From CAG-390 sp045541375 (GTDB lineage: Bacteria > Bacillota > Clostridia > Oscillospirales > CAG-272): DNA of 64,000 bases. Made by a program: the position numbers and the translations under genes. The notes beneath the pieces are model-generated. The model was not told the origin of the DNA, searched no databases, and worked only from the letters and a program-made list of their open reading frames with translations. The stretch spans positions 62,001 to 126,000 of the forward strand of contig JAZQJB010000144.1 in assembly GCA_045541375.1 (NCBI GenBank), given 5' to 3'. This document shows positions 42,086 through 50,855 of the stretch, one piece after another. Within the stretch, counting starts at the first letter, position 1. Each line of letters opens with the position of its first letter.

Positions 42086-42805
42086 ATGGCTTTATTTACG
42101 ATAGCTGACCTGCATTTGCCGGGTAAAGAAGGAAAAAATAAATCCATGGAAATCTTCGGAAGCAGATGGATAGGCGGCGTTGAAAAGTTGATATATAATT
42201 GGAACGCGATCGTAAAACCCGAGGACACGGTAGTTCTCCCCGGTGATATTTCCTGGGCGATGATGCTTGAAGATGCAAAAGAGGATTTTGCTCTTATGCA
42301 CTCTTTGCCAGGAACAAAGCTCATCGGAAAAGGAAATCATGATTTTTGGTGGACAACGGCATCGAAGATGTATCGTTTCTTTGATGAAAATAAATTCGAC
42401 ACATTGAAAATTCTATATAACAATTCATTTGTTGTTGAGAACACTGTTGTCTGCGGTTCAAGAGGATGGTTTTCTGAGGAATCAAATCAAAAAACAGTCG
42501 GAGACGTTGATTGGATGAAAATCGTGGATCGTGAAACAATGCGACTCAAAATGAGCCTTGAATCGGTTGATCCGCAGCACTCGGATTTGCAAAAGAAGGT
42601 CTTTCTGCACTTCCCTCCCGTTTGGAATTCATCCGTCTGTGAAGGCATTATACAGCTGATGCACCAGCATAGCGTTACCGAATGTTACTACGGTCACATA
42701 CACGGATATTATTCTTCTGATGCCAATTTTGTCTATGACGGTATATCATTCAAACTGATTTCAGCCGACTATCTTTCGTTTTGCCCGCTGAAAATTTTAG
42801 AATAA
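42086..42805 (+). CDS. Calcineurin-like metallophosphoesterase
   Basis: 239 residues. Metal-binding motifs are FTIADLHLP, LPGDISWAM, GKGNHDFWW, LHFPPVW and YYGHIHGY. The family hydrolyses phosphoesters; the substrate is unknown. There is no signal peptide. The start is ATG 42086 after AAAAGGAG; the longer open frame runs through the divergent DUF1540 gene and is not real. I did not find a convincing promoter in the 79 bases between the two divergent genes. Confidence 0.85.
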   Translation: MALFTIADLHLPGKEGKNKSMEIFGSRWIGGVEKLIYNWNAIVKPEDTVVLPGDISWAMMLEDAKEDFALMHSLPGTKLIGKGNHDFWWTTASKMYRFFDENKFDTLKILYNNSFVVENTVVCGSRGWFSEESNQKTVGDVDWMKIVDRETMRLKMSLESVDPQHSDLQKKVFLHFPPVWNSSVCEGIIQLMHQHSVTECYYGHIHGYYSSDANFVYDGISFKLISADYLSFCPLKILE

Positions 42806-42849
42806 ATGTAAATATTTTATGGTCATATTTGATATTTTTATTAAATCAC

Positions 42850-42877
42850 TTGACATATAATGAAAAATGAGTAAAAT
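42850..42877 (+). promoter_or_regulatory. SigA-type promoter of tig
   Basis: TTGACA at 42850-42855, a 16-base spacer, TAAAAT at 42872-42877. The leader to the ATG at 42914 is about 30 bases. Confidence 0.68.
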
Positions 42878-42913
42878 ATATAAGAATGTATTCATTTCGA
42901 AAGGAATATAAAA

Positions 42914-44239
42914 ATGACTATCAGAAAAACAGAAATCAACGAAAAATCTCAGGCAGTTGTCGAGTTCTCTTTTGACGCAGCTGCAATCGAAGCAGAAAAG
43001 GCTAAGGTTTTTCGCAAGAAGGCTAACTCCTTCAACGTTCCCGGCTTCAGACGCGGCAAGGCTCCCCGCTCTGTAATCGAAAAGATGTACGGCACCGGCA
43101 TCTTCCTTGAGGATGCTATCAACGAGCTTATCAACGCTAACTGGGAAGAGATCATCAACGCTCCCGGCAAGACTATCGTTTCCAGCCCTGAATTTGATAT
43201 CGTTTCTATCGAAGACGAAGTTGTTATGACCGCAGTTATGTCTGTTAAGCCCGAAATCGAGCTCGCAGATTATGCAGGTATCGAGGTTGAGGCAGTTCTC
43301 GCTCCCGTAACCGACGAAGAGGTTGACGGCGAGATCGAGACCGTAAGACGCAGAAACGCTCGCGAGACCGAAGTTACCGACCGTGCAGCTGCAATGGGTG
43401 ACATCGCAGTTATCGATTACGAAGGCTTCGTTGACGGCGTTGCATTTGACGGCGGCAAGGACAGCGGACACAAGCTTACTCTCGGTTCCGGTCAGTTTAT
43501 TCCCGGCTTTGAAGAGGGTGTTGTAGGTCACAACGCAGGCGAAGAGTTCGACGTTAACGTAACCTTCCCCACCGAGTACCACGCAGCAGAACTTGCAGGC
43601 AAGGAAGCTGTATTCAAGGTTAAGCTCAACTCCATCATTTTCGAGGAGCTCCCCGAGCTCGACGACGATTTTGCAGTAGAAGTTTCCAGCTTTGATACTT
43701 TTGCTGAATACCGCGCTGATGTTGCGGCTAAAATAGAAAAGCGTCATCAGACCAACGCTGACCGCGAGGTTGAGGAAAAGCTTCAGAACGCACTTGCAGA
43801 AAAGGTTACCGCTGTAATTCCCGATGCTATGATCGACCGCGAGGTTGAGGCTATGGTTCGCGACGGCGAGTCCAGAATGCAGATGCAGGGTCTCGATTTC
43901 AAGACCTATCTCCAGTACTTCGGCATGGATCTTGACGGTTACAAAGCACAGGTTCGTCCCGCTGCTGAAACCAGAGTTAAGACCGAGCTCGCTCTCGAGA
44001 AGATCGCAGAGCTTGAGAAGATCGAGATCTCCGAGGAGGATATCGAGGCTGAATACAAGCAGATCTCTACCGACTACAACGTAGAGCTTGATTACGCAAA
44101 GAGCGCTCTTCCTGCAGAGGAGATCGTTCACACTCTCACAATGCGTCGCGCTATCGATGCAGTTAAGGACACCGCAAAGGTTACTTATCTCGACAAGGCT
44201 CCCGAGGAGCCCGCAGAAGAGGCTGCAGACGCTGAATAA
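42914..44239 (+). CDS. tig: Trigger factor
   Basis: 441 residues: an N-terminal ribosome-binding domain (PGFRRGKAPRSVIEKMYG is the signature loop), an FKBP-type prolyl isomerase domain (about 165-245; GDIAVIDYEGFVDG, LGSGQFIPGFEEG), and a long helical chaperone domain. It binds nascent chains at the ribosome exit. Codon use is strongly biased (GCA, GTT, CTC, AAG), as expected for a highly expressed gene. It is followed by clpP and clpX in the usual order. Confidence 0.96.
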   Translation: MTIRKTEINEKSQAVVEFSFDAAAIEAEKAKVFRKKANSFNVPGFRRGKAPRSVIEKMYGTGIFLEDAINELINANWEEIINAPGKTIVSSPEFDIVSIEDEVVMTAVMSVKPEIELADYAGIEVEAVLAPVTDEEVDGEIETVRRRNARETEVTDRAAAMGDIAVIDYEGFVDGVAFDGGKDSGHKLTLGSGQFIPGFEEGVVGHNAGEEFDVNVTFPTEYHAAELAGKEAVFKVKLNSIIFEELPELDDDFAVEVSSFDTFAEYRADVAAKIEKRHQTNADREVEEKLQNALAEKVTAVIPDAMIDREVEAMVRDGESRMQMQGLDFKTYLQYFGMDLDGYKAQVRPAAETRVKTELALEKIAELEKIEISEEDIEAEYKQISTDYNVELDYAKSALPAEEIVHTLTMRRAIDAVKDTAKVTYLDKAPEEPAEEAADAE

Positions 44240-44264
44240 TTAACCAATACGGAGGTATCTTTAT

Positions 44265-44879
44265 ATGGAAAACACAAGCAAAGATATTATGCGCGGAGCT
44301 CTCGTGCCCATGGTCATCGAACAGAGTAGCCGAGGCGAACGCTCTTTTGATATCTTTTCCAGACTTCTCAACGACAGAATCATCTTCTTGTCCGATGAAG
44401 TAAATGATACAACCGCATCTCTCGTTATAGCACAAATGCTTTATCTTGAATCGGTAGACCCCGATAAAGATATTTCCTTCTACATTAACAGCCCCGGCGG
44501 TTCCGTAACCGCCGGTATGGCTATTTATGACACCATGCAGTTCGTCAAGTGCGATGTTTCGACCATCTGCCTTGGTATGGCTGCAAGTATGGGCGCATTT
44601 TTGCTTGCGGCAGGTGCAAAGGGCAAGCGCATTGCTCTCCCCCACAGCGAGATCATGATCCATCAGCCTCTCGGCGGAAGCAAGGGTCAGGTTTCAGACG
44701 TTCTTATTCATACCGAGCTTCTTCTCCGCACACGTCAGACTCTCAATGAGCTTCTTGCAGCTAACACAGGCAAGACAGTTGAGGAGATCGCTCGCGATAC
44801 AGAACGTGATAACTTTATGACAGCAAAGCAGGCTCTTGAATACGGTCTTATCGATAAGATCATTGAGCGCCACATTTGA
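44265..44879 (+). CDS. clpP: ATP-dependent Clp protease proteolytic subunit
   Basis: 204 residues. The catalytic serine lies in GMAASMGAFLL and the histidine in MIHQPLGGSKG; NSPGGSVTAGMAIYDTM is the oxyanion and substrate-strand region. It forms the proteolytic double ring that ClpX feeds. AGGTATC precedes the ATG. The gene stops 19 bases before clpX. Confidence 0.96.
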   Translation: MENTSKDIMRGALVPMVIEQSSRGERSFDIFSRLLNDRIIFLSDEVNDTTASLVIAQMLYLESVDPDKDISFYINSPGGSVTAGMAIYDTMQFVKCDVSTICLGMAASMGAFLLAAGAKGKRIALPHSEIMIHQPLGGSKGQVSDVLIHTELLLRTRQTLNELLAANTGKTVEEIARDTERDNFMTAKQALEYGLIDKIIERHI

Positions 44880-44898
44880 GCTGAAAGGCATAATTAAT

Positions 44899-46176
44899 AT
44901 GGCATCAAACAATAAGACTTCTCTTCCTCGCTGTTCCTTTTGTCAGCGTGAAGAGCATGAAGTAAATTTCCTTATCCCTTCGGGCACGGGCTTGTATATT
45001 TGCGACTTTTGCGTAGAGACCTGCCAGGAGATCATCGAAGAAAGCCTTCAGATGATGCGCCAGGACACTATCGAAGACGAAGATACTTTAACTCTTGAAA
45101 ATCTTCCCCGTCCTGCTCAGATCAAGGCATCGCTCGATGAATACGTTATCGGTCAGGATCAGGCAAAAATTGCTTTGTCCGTCGCTGTTTACAATCATTA
45201 TAAGAGAATTCTCACAAAGAATCCCAAGGGAAAGAATGCGGATAACCCGGAAGACTCGGTTGAGCTTCAAAAGAGCAACGTTCTTCTTTTGGGTTCAACG
45301 GGTGTCGGAAAGACTTATCTTGCACAGACTCTTGCAAAATCGCTTAAAGTTCCTTTTGCAATCGCTGACGCAACTACTCTTACGGAGGCGGGATATGTCG
45401 GTGAGGACGTTGAAAATATTCTTCTGCGCTTGATTCAGGCTGCAGATTTTGATATTTCGAAGGCTGAAAAAGGAATCATATACATTGACGAGATCGATAA
45501 GATTTCAAGAAAGAGTGAAAACCGCTCTATCACAAGAGATGTCTCCGGAGAGGGCGTACAGCAGGCATTGTTGAAGATTCTTGAAGGAACTACCGCAAAC
45601 GTTCCTCCTCAAGGAGGACGCAAGCATCCCAATCAGGAGTTTATTCAGATCAACACCGAGAATATTCTCTTTATTTGCGGCGGTGCATTTGACGGACTTG
45701 ACAAGATCATCGATAAGCGACACGGATCGCAGACGATCGGCTTTTCGGGTGAGCTAAAAAAGAAGACTTCCGACAAACACGGCGTTGACTACTCTGACGT
45801 TACACCGCACGATATTGTAAAGTACGGTCTGATTCCCGAACTTGTTGGCAGAATCCCGATCATCGTTGCTCTTGATAGCCTTGATAAAGATTCGCTTATA
45901 AGAATCATCAAGGAGCCCAAGAATGCTCTTACCCGTCAATACATTAAGCTCTTCTCTCTTGACGGAATTGATCTTGAGTTTGACGACAGCGCCGCAGAAG
46001 CGGTTGCAGAGCTTGCAATAGAGAGAAACACGGGTGCACGCGGACTTCGCTCGATTTTCGAAAACGCTATGATGGGACTTATGTATGAGCTTCCCGGAAG
46101 AACCGATGTTGAAAAAGTCATCATAACAGGTGATTTTATCAACGGAAAAACTCCCGCACAGATCATAACCAAATAA
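44899..46176 (+). CDS. clpX: ATP-dependent Clp protease ATPase subunit ClpX
   Basis: 425 residues. The N-terminal zinc-binding domain has CSFC and CDFC pairs. The AAA+ domain has Walker A GSTGVGKTYL, Walker B IIYIDEIDK, and a GYVGEDVE pore loop. ClpX unfolds substrates such as ssrA-tagged proteins for ClpP. The start is ATG 44899, which gives the normal length; a longer frame would overlap clpP and lacks support. Confidence 0.96.
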   Translation: MASNNKTSLPRCSFCQREEHEVNFLIPSGTGLYICDFCVETCQEIIEESLQMMRQDTIEDEDTLTLENLPRPAQIKASLDEYVIGQDQAKIALSVAVYNHYKRILTKNPKGKNADNPEDSVELQKSNVLLLGSTGVGKTYLAQTLAKSLKVPFAIADATTLTEAGYVGEDVENILLRLIQAADFDISKAEKGIIYIDEIDKISRKSENRSITRDVSGEGVQQALLKILEGTTANVPPQGGRKHPNQEFIQINTENILFICGGAFDGLDKIIDKRHGSQTIGFSGELKKKTSDKHGVDYSDVTPHDIVKYGLIPELVGRIPIIVALDSLDKDSLIRIIKEPKNALTRQYIKLFSLDGIDLEFDDSAAEAVAELAIERNTGARGLRSIFENAMMGLMYELPGRTDVEKVIITGDFINGKTPAQIITK

Positions 46177-46184
46177 TTAATAAC

Positions 46185-46214
46185 TATGGGGCTGGTAATG
46201 ATACCAACCCCATA
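46185..46214. terminator. Terminator between clpX and the coat-like gene
   Basis: Stem TATGGGGCTGGTA with TACCAACCCCATA (one mismatch), followed by T-rich sequence on the plus strand and A/T sequence on the other side. Confidence 0.78.
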
Positions 46215-46221
46215 TTGTTGT

Positions 46222-47055
46222 TTAGTTGCACTTTCCGGAACAGTTAGAAATCTGCGGCAGACACGGCGGGCAAAATTCAGATGTCGGAAACGCCATTGAG
46301 TTGAAGATCGAACAGGGATCTTCTTCCTTGGGAGAAATACACTCCTTGTCGGGGACGCAGTATTCTGCGGCATTTACCAAAAGCTGAGTAGGTCTTGTGA
46401 GTCTGATAACCGAAAAGATTCCGAGTGACACGGTAAGATATCTTTCACATTCTTTAATGGTTTCGCAAATCGGATACTCAAGCTGACACGAAACGTGCTC
46501 GGGAATATCACAACAGCAGCAACAGCAATTTGCGGGAACAGAATGCTTATCAAATATCTTTACATCAAGAATGATCGGATCGGTCGCCTCTACGACTGCG
46601 GTGGGAAGTGTCGAAGAACAGTTGTCGCACTTGGGTATTTCGCAAATAGAATGATCACCGGGATGCGACTTGAAAGTGTTCACGTGTCTTTCTCCGCCAA
46701 ACAACACCACCTTTTTGTCTATTGCCGCGATTCCTTCAAATTCCTGAGGCTTGTTGCTTCCAATGCATGCTTCAAATGTGAGTTTGATATAATATCTGAT
46801 ATTTACTGTGTAAAATCCGCGGTTGAATCTGACTCGGTCGAGACCGATATATGTCCACGCAATATATGCATCCTTGGCTCTGATATTACCTGTTCTGCTG
46901 ATAATATCATTGCCGTATTCACTCAAGCTTACTCTTACGTTTTCAAAGCAATCTCTGTCCCTGCAGCTGTCGTATATACGGTTTGTTTCGATGCAGCATA
47001 CGTCACGAGAGCTGAGACTTGAAGAGCAGTTTGATCCAAATCTGCTATCGGGCAT
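46222..47055 (-). CDS. Cysteine-rich protein, probable spore coat or exosporium component
   Basis: 277 residues with 25 cysteines, including a run of six (ANCCCCCCDIP, about residue 185). Blocks such as VCCIETNRIYDSCRDRDCFENVRV, YYIKLTFEACIG, LPTAVVEATDP and VSLGIFSVIRLTRPTQLLV suggest a conserved clostridial family, but I cannot name a function. There is no signal peptide. The start is ATG 47055 with GGAGGG upstream. It lies 163 bases downstream of spoIIID on the same strand; this and the cysteine content suggest a disulfide- or metal-linked spore layer protein (inference). Confidence 0.62.
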   Translation of the reverse strand: MPDSRFGSNCSSSLSSRDVCCIETNRIYDSCRDRDCFENVRVSLSEYGNDIISRTGNIRAKDAYIAWTYIGLDRVRFNRGFYTVNIRYYIKLTFEACIGSNKPQEFEGIAAIDKKVVLFGGERHVNTFKSHPGDHSICEIPKCDNCSSTLPTAVVEATDPIILDVKIFDKHSVPANCCCCCCDIPEHVSCQLEYPICETIKECERYLTVSLGIFSVIRLTRPTQLLVNAAEYCVPDKECISPKEEDPCSIFNSMAFPTSEFCPPCLPQISNCSGKCN

Positions 47056-47218
47056 AATGAACCCTCCTTGGCTGAAATTAGAGCGCATAGCCTTGGCTCC
47101 AATATCATTCTATGCACACCCAAGAAAAATGACATAGCAGGTCGAAAAAATATAATTAATGTCAAAACATTTGAGTCACAATTTGTTTACTTGACTTTCT
47201 CAAATTTAAGTAGTATAA

Positions 47219-47476
47219 TTATAAGAGATCCTTTTTGGTAGCATACTTTTGTTTTGTTGCTTCACCACCCCGTATATGTCGCTCGGATTTGTTGAACGAT
47301 AACAACTTTTCCACCTCCTTATGCAACGGCGGGTTGACTTTTTTGAGGGTTTTCGAAACATCTTTATGTACCGTACTTTTGCTTATACCGAAATAGGTCG
47401 CCGTGCCTCTTACGGTGGTTTTATTTTCAAGCATATATATAGCAACCGCCTCACAGCGTTCTTTGTTATAATTCAT
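47219..47476 (-). CDS. spoIIID: Sporulation transcriptional regulator SpoIIID
   Basis: 85 residues. The helix-turn-helix is TTVRGTATYFGISKSTVHKDV, and the C-terminal basic region NKSERHIRGGEATKQKY is diagnostic. SpoIIID is a mother-cell DNA-binding protein that adjusts the SigE regulon and helps switch on SigK. The start is ATG 47476 with GAGGT upstream; the longer frame reaches into the divergent gene. No terminator follows, so the cysteine-rich gene downstream may be cotranscribed. Confidence 0.95.
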   Translation of the reverse strand: MNYNKERCEAVAIYMLENKTTVRGTATYFGISKSTVHKDVSKTLKKVNPPLHKEVEKLLSFNKSERHIRGGEATKQKYATKKDLL

Positions 47477-47503
47477 ATCATTACCTCGAATCGTGTTTAC
47501 TAC

Positions 47504-47532
47504 ACTATATGAAGATTGGTAATGAATAATAC
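47504..47532 (-). promoter_or_regulatory. Possible SigE-type promoter of spoIIID
   Basis: Minus strand GTATTAT (47532-47526), a 14-base spacer and CATATAGT (47511-47504) resemble the SigE consensus (-35 kmATATT, -10 CATACAxT). spoIIID is SigE-controlled in Bacillus. The match is imperfect and no start site is mapped. Confidence 0.35.
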
Positions 47533-47552
47533 TATACAGGAAGACGAGATTT

Positions 47553-48320
47553 ATGGTTAATATTGAAAATTCTATAGTATTCGAGGGAATGACGTCAGTA
47601 TCTGCACTAATTTCTGCCGCAAGAAACGGCAGGTCAAAGAGAACGATACTGAAAGTAGTATTCTCTAAAAGCAAGGTAAAAAAGGCTCACGGACGGTATA
47701 TATTCGTTAAGCACGCTTCTGAAGAGCTCGGTTTTGATTTGGTGGTAGTTGATGATGAAGTCATTGAAACGCTTGCATCCGGCAAAACTCACGGAGGCAT
47801 ACTCGCAGTAGCTACTGAAGCTGATTATAAAGAATTCAATCCAAACTTCATCAAAGACAACGGATTTGCCGCAATTATTGAAGGAGTTGAGGATCCATAT
47901 AGCTTGGGATATTCTCTCAGAACGCTCTACGCTTGCGGCTGTGACGCTGTAATTTTGCCGAGGCACTTGCCCTCTGCATCTGATTCGGCTCTTTGCAAGT
48001 CCTCTGCGGGCGCCTCAGAGCTGCTAAATATTTATTTAGGCGATACATCTGAAATTGCTACATTATATAAGGATTTCGGATACCGCATAGCTTGCGCAGC
48101 AATTCCTGATTCTGTCCCCTGCTTTGAGGCTGATTTGACGCTTCCCTTGCTTCTTGTTATTGGTGGAGAAAAGAGAGGCATTTCATCTAAGTTACTCCAA
48201 ATAAAAGATCTTAACGTAAGAATTCCTTACGGAACAGAGTTTATGGGCTCACTTTCTACTTCATCTGCGGTTTCGATACTTGCTTATGAAGTACTCAGAC
48301 AGAACACAAATAAACAATAA
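47553..48320 (+). CDS. SpoU/TrmH-family RNA 2'-O-methyltransferase
   Basis: 255 residues. The SPOUT knot motifs are EGVEDPYSLGYSLRT (motif 1 region), LPLLLVIGGEKRGIS (motif 2) and VRIPYGTEFMGSLSTSSAVSILAYE (motif 3). The N-terminal part resembles the L30e-like substrate-binding domain of TrmH/RlmB proteins. Motif 1 has Tyr-Ser where the family usually has Asn, and motif 3 has STS in place of NVS, so the target and activity are uncertain. It is divergent from spoIIID. Confidence 0.8.
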   Translation: MVNIENSIVFEGMTSVSALISAARNGRSKRTILKVVFSKSKVKKAHGRYIFVKHASEELGFDLVVVDDEVIETLASGKTHGGILAVATEADYKEFNPNFIKDNGFAAIIEGVEDPYSLGYSLRTLYACGCDAVILPRHLPSASDSALCKSSAGASELLNIYLGDTSEIATLYKDFGYRIACAAIPDSVPCFEADLTLPLLLVIGGEKRGISSKLLQIKDLNVRIPYGTEFMGSLSTSSAVSILAYEVLRQNTNKQ

Positions 48321-48340
48321 CGTATCAGAAAGGCAACCAA

Positions 48341-49264
48341 ATGTCAGCGAACAGAAAATTTAAGTTATTTGATATGAACAGGGACGGTCCCGGCGTTTCA
48401 AAGGACGAAAAGCCCTTCGTTCCCAATTTAATAAGTATGCCGAAATTTTATTTGAGAAATTTCACAAGAATCTTGTCTTTGAATTTTCTGATGCTTCCGA
48501 TATTGCTTATACCACTTGCATTGGTATATATGTTTTTGATCGCACCTACAACTCCTTCGGAAACAAGCATTCTCTACTCTACCCTTTATGGCTCACAAGT
48601 TCTTGGCGAAAGCCCTGTATGGGGATCTCTGCTTAATGTGTATGGTATCCAGCTTAATCTCCCGACTTTCTCTCCGGCAGTTATATGGGTAATGCTCGGT
48701 CTCGGTGCTCTGCTGGCGATCATTTGGGGTTGGGTCAACGTTGGCGCTACATATTGTACGAGAAATATGCTCCGAGGGGATCCTGTCTTTATGACAAGCG
48801 ACTTCTTTTACGCGATAAAGCGTAATTTATGGTCCGGATTGTTACTTGGTCTTATTGACTTCGGTATTATTGCGATCCTTATATTCGATTTTGCCTATTT
48901 TTCAAAGATAGGCGGAACCTTTATGATAGATTTCTTCTACTACGCTATCTGCGCTCTTTGCATCATCTATTTCTTTATGCGGTTCTATATATACCTGATG
49001 CTGATCACTTTCGACATAAAGATAAAGAAGATCTTCAAGAACGCGCTGATCTTTTCCGTTCTTGGCGTTGGAAGAAATTTAATGAGTGTCGTCGGTATTG
49101 CAGTCCTTATAGCACTTAACATAGCGCTGATCGCGCTGCTTTGGCCTCTCGGTGTTGTGGCTCCGCTTATCCTTCCTATGATCTATTTACTTCCTTCGAT
49201 CAATCTGTTGATTTCATACGGCGCTTATCCCGTAATTGAAAAATATATGATAAAAGCCGATTAA
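48341..49264 (+). CDS. YesL-like (DUF624) membrane protein
   Basis: 307 residues with about five to six transmembrane helices. A long polar N-terminus (about 35 residues) precedes FYLRNFTRILSLNFLML, and VGATYCTRNMLRGDPVFMTSDFFYAIKRN resembles the conserved DUF624/YesL cytosolic loop. The role is unknown; relatives often sit near sugar transporters, but none is here. It lies 20 bases after the TrmH-like gene. Its stop codon overlaps the stop codon of the facing deacetylase, and its apparent terminator lies inside that gene. Confidence 0.72.
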   Translation: MSANRKFKLFDMNRDGPGVSKDEKPFVPNLISMPKFYLRNFTRILSLNFLMLPILLIPLALVYMFLIAPTTPSETSILYSTLYGSQVLGESPVWGSLLNVYGIQLNLPTFSPAVIWVMLGLGALLAIIWGWVNVGATYCTRNMLRGDPVFMTSDFFYAIKRNLWSGLLLGLIDFGIIAILIFDFAYFSKIGGTFMIDFFYYAICALCIIYFFMRFYIYLMLITFDIKIKKIFKNALIFSVLGVGRNLMSVVGIAVLIALNIALIALLWPLGVVAPLILPMIYLLPSINLLISYGAYPVIEKYMIKAD

Positions 49265-49992
49265 TTCCCTATCAGCTCGGATACTGTTACAAAGCAGTAT
49301 CCGAGCTCTTTTAGTTTTGGTATGACTCTCCTTAAAGCTTCCGCTGTATGCGATTCTACGCAAACGTAATCATGCATCAGTATTATCGAACCGTCTGAAA
49401 CATTACTCAGTATTTCGTTCTCGATTTCTGTCGCGTTTCTTCCTTCCCAATCACGTGTGTCAATGCTCCATAATACCATTGAATAGCCACGTTCACCGCA
49501 CACAGACGTCAGCGTAGCGTCATAAATGCCGCCGGGAGGGCGAAACAGTACTGAACTATACTCTGAATGGTTGAATATTTCATCATCACACAAGTCAATC
49601 TCGCGCTCCATATCGCGTCTGCTGTTTTTGTGCCTAAACAGGTACTTGTGCCCAAAAGTATGATTGCCGATCTCATGTCCTTCAACAATTATTCTTTCGA
49701 TTATATCGCTGTTAGCCTTCACATTCTCGCCTACAACAAAGAACGTTGCGCTGACACCGTATTCCTTAAGAACATCTAAAATCTCAGGCGTCAGTTCGGA
49801 GTGAGGTCCGTCGTCGAATGTTAGCGCTATTGAATGACTGCTGTCTGAACCACTTGTATATACAGGGCAGTTACTTTCGTAATCCTCTTTTTCACCGAAA
49901 GACAGCGAAAATATGCTCAGTAATGACAGAAGGATTACAAGATTAATTTTGCGACAATTCCTTTTTGAGTTCTTCAAGCGTTCCAATTTCAT
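49261..49992 (-). CDS. Polysaccharide (peptidoglycan) deacetylase, NodB family
   Basis: 243 residues. An N-terminal hydrophobic signal or anchor (about 15-35) is followed by the NodB domain: LTFDDGPHSELTPEILDVL (catalytic Asp), GHEIGNHTFGH (metal His pair), FRPPGGIYDATL, and SIILMHDYVC at the end. It is expected to remove N-acetyl groups from wall polymers outside the cell. Its start lies 50 bases inside the end of the pdaA-like gene, with only a weak binding site, which suggests coupled translation. Confidence 0.85.
   Translation of the reverse strand: MKLERLKNSKRNCRKINLVILLSLLSIFSLSFGEKEDYESNCPVYTSGSDSSHSIALTFDDGPHSELTPEILDVLKEYGVSATFFVVGENVKANSDIIERIIVEGHEIGNHTFGHKYLFRHKNSRRDMEREIDLCDDEIFNHSEYSSVLFRPPGGIYDATLTSVCGERGYSMVLWSIDTRDWEGRNATEIENEILSNVSDGSIILMHDYVCVESHTAEALRRVIPKLKELGYCFVTVSELIGN
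49274..49312 (+). terminator. Terminator of the yesL-like gene, inside the convergent coding sequence
   Basis: A 13-bp perfect stem AGCTCGGATACTG (49274-49286) with its complement (49295-49307), an 8-base loop, then CTTTTAG. It lies within the last codons of the deacetylase on the other strand, so the same DNA encodes protein and a terminator. Confidence 0.75.
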
Positions 49993-50737
49993 AACCGTTA
50001 TTTCTCATTTCATCTATGATAGTGCCCAAAATTGCGGCGTTAGTTGCAGAGGTTGGGTGTAACAACAAAACCGCTCCGTTGTGAAGATTATCAAGTACTT
50101 TTTTGATAGCGTAATCTTTGGAAGGCTGTTTATTGTTATCCCAGTCAGCGTAAGCAAAACTCCAAAATACAGTGGAGTATCCCAGAGACTCTGCTGACTT
50201 CAAGTTTTCTTCGTTGAATCTACCCTCCGGTGGTCTGTAAAAATGAGATATTTCACATCCTGTCAATTGTTTGTATGATGATTCAAGTGCTGATAATTCC
50301 TCGGCAAAGGTGTCAATATTTATGATTTTCGACATATCTTTGTGATGTGCTGTATGATTACAGACCAAATGCCCTTCTCTTTGCATTCGTAATACAAGTT
50401 CAGGATTTGAGTTGATAAGATTCTCAAGTATAAAAAACGCACCTTTGGCCTCCTTTTCCTTCAAAACATCAAGTATTTTAGCAATATTGCCGTTTTCATA
50501 ACCCGCATCGAATGTCAGATATGCAACTTTGTGTTCCTCATTGTCGCTTCTTTTACTATTTATCCATATAGTATCGTATTTATCAATAAAAGAAAACTCT
50601 GTTGGTAGTTTGGGTTGCAGATTGTCTGAATTACGTTTACAATACCAAGAATATGCGGTATTTGACGCGTTCGCGGAAATAACAGGAAGATTAAATATGA
50701 CGCAAATTATCAATAAAAGAATAATTATTTTTTTCAT
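49943..50737 (-). CDS. pdaA: PdaA-like polysaccharide deacetylase (spore cortex type)
   Basis: 264 residues. Signal peptide 1-25 ends in SANAS. WYCKRNSDNLQP, then AYLTFDAGYENGNIAKILDVLKE is the PdaA-type version of the NodB start. NHTAHHKDM, YRPPEGRFNEENL and GAVLLLHPTS follow. In Bacillus, PdaA deacetylates muramic acid to form the muramic-delta-lactam of spore cortex. The start is ATG 50737 after AGGAG. It is followed by an overlapping second deacetylase gene. Without expression data, a vegetative role cannot be excluded. Confidence 0.8.
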   Translation of the reverse strand: MKKIIILLLIICVIFNLPVISANASNTAYSWYCKRNSDNLQPKLPTEFSFIDKYDTIWINSKRSDNEEHKVAYLTFDAGYENGNIAKILDVLKEKEAKGAFFILENLINSNPELVLRMQREGHLVCNHTAHHKDMSKIINIDTFAEELSALESSYKQLTGCEISHFYRPPEGRFNEENLKSAESLGYSTVFWSFAYADWDNNKQPSKDYAIKKVLDNLHNGAVLLLHPTSATNAAILGTIIDEMRNNGYEIGTLEELKKELSQN

Positions 50738-50824
50738 TGTGGCTCCTTTCTTTTTATTCATTTTTATATTTCCCAAAAATAATTATTAAACGCAATGAAA
50801 ATTTTCAATCATAAGGTAAAAAAA

Positions 50825-50849
50825 GAAAACACCGATAAACGGTGTTTTC
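50825..50849 (-). terminator. Terminator after the polC-operon lipoprotein gene
   Basis: A 10-bp stem GAAAACACCG with its complement around ATAAA, followed on the minus strand by a run of eight T. It ends the transcript coming from the pyrH-polC side. Confidence 0.9.
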
Positions 50850-50855
50850 ATAAAA

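Noticed and set aside
42797..44131. A 444-codon open frame on the minus strand, antisense to tig
   Set aside because: It mirrors the strong codon bias of tig, has no binding site or family signature, and tig is certain.
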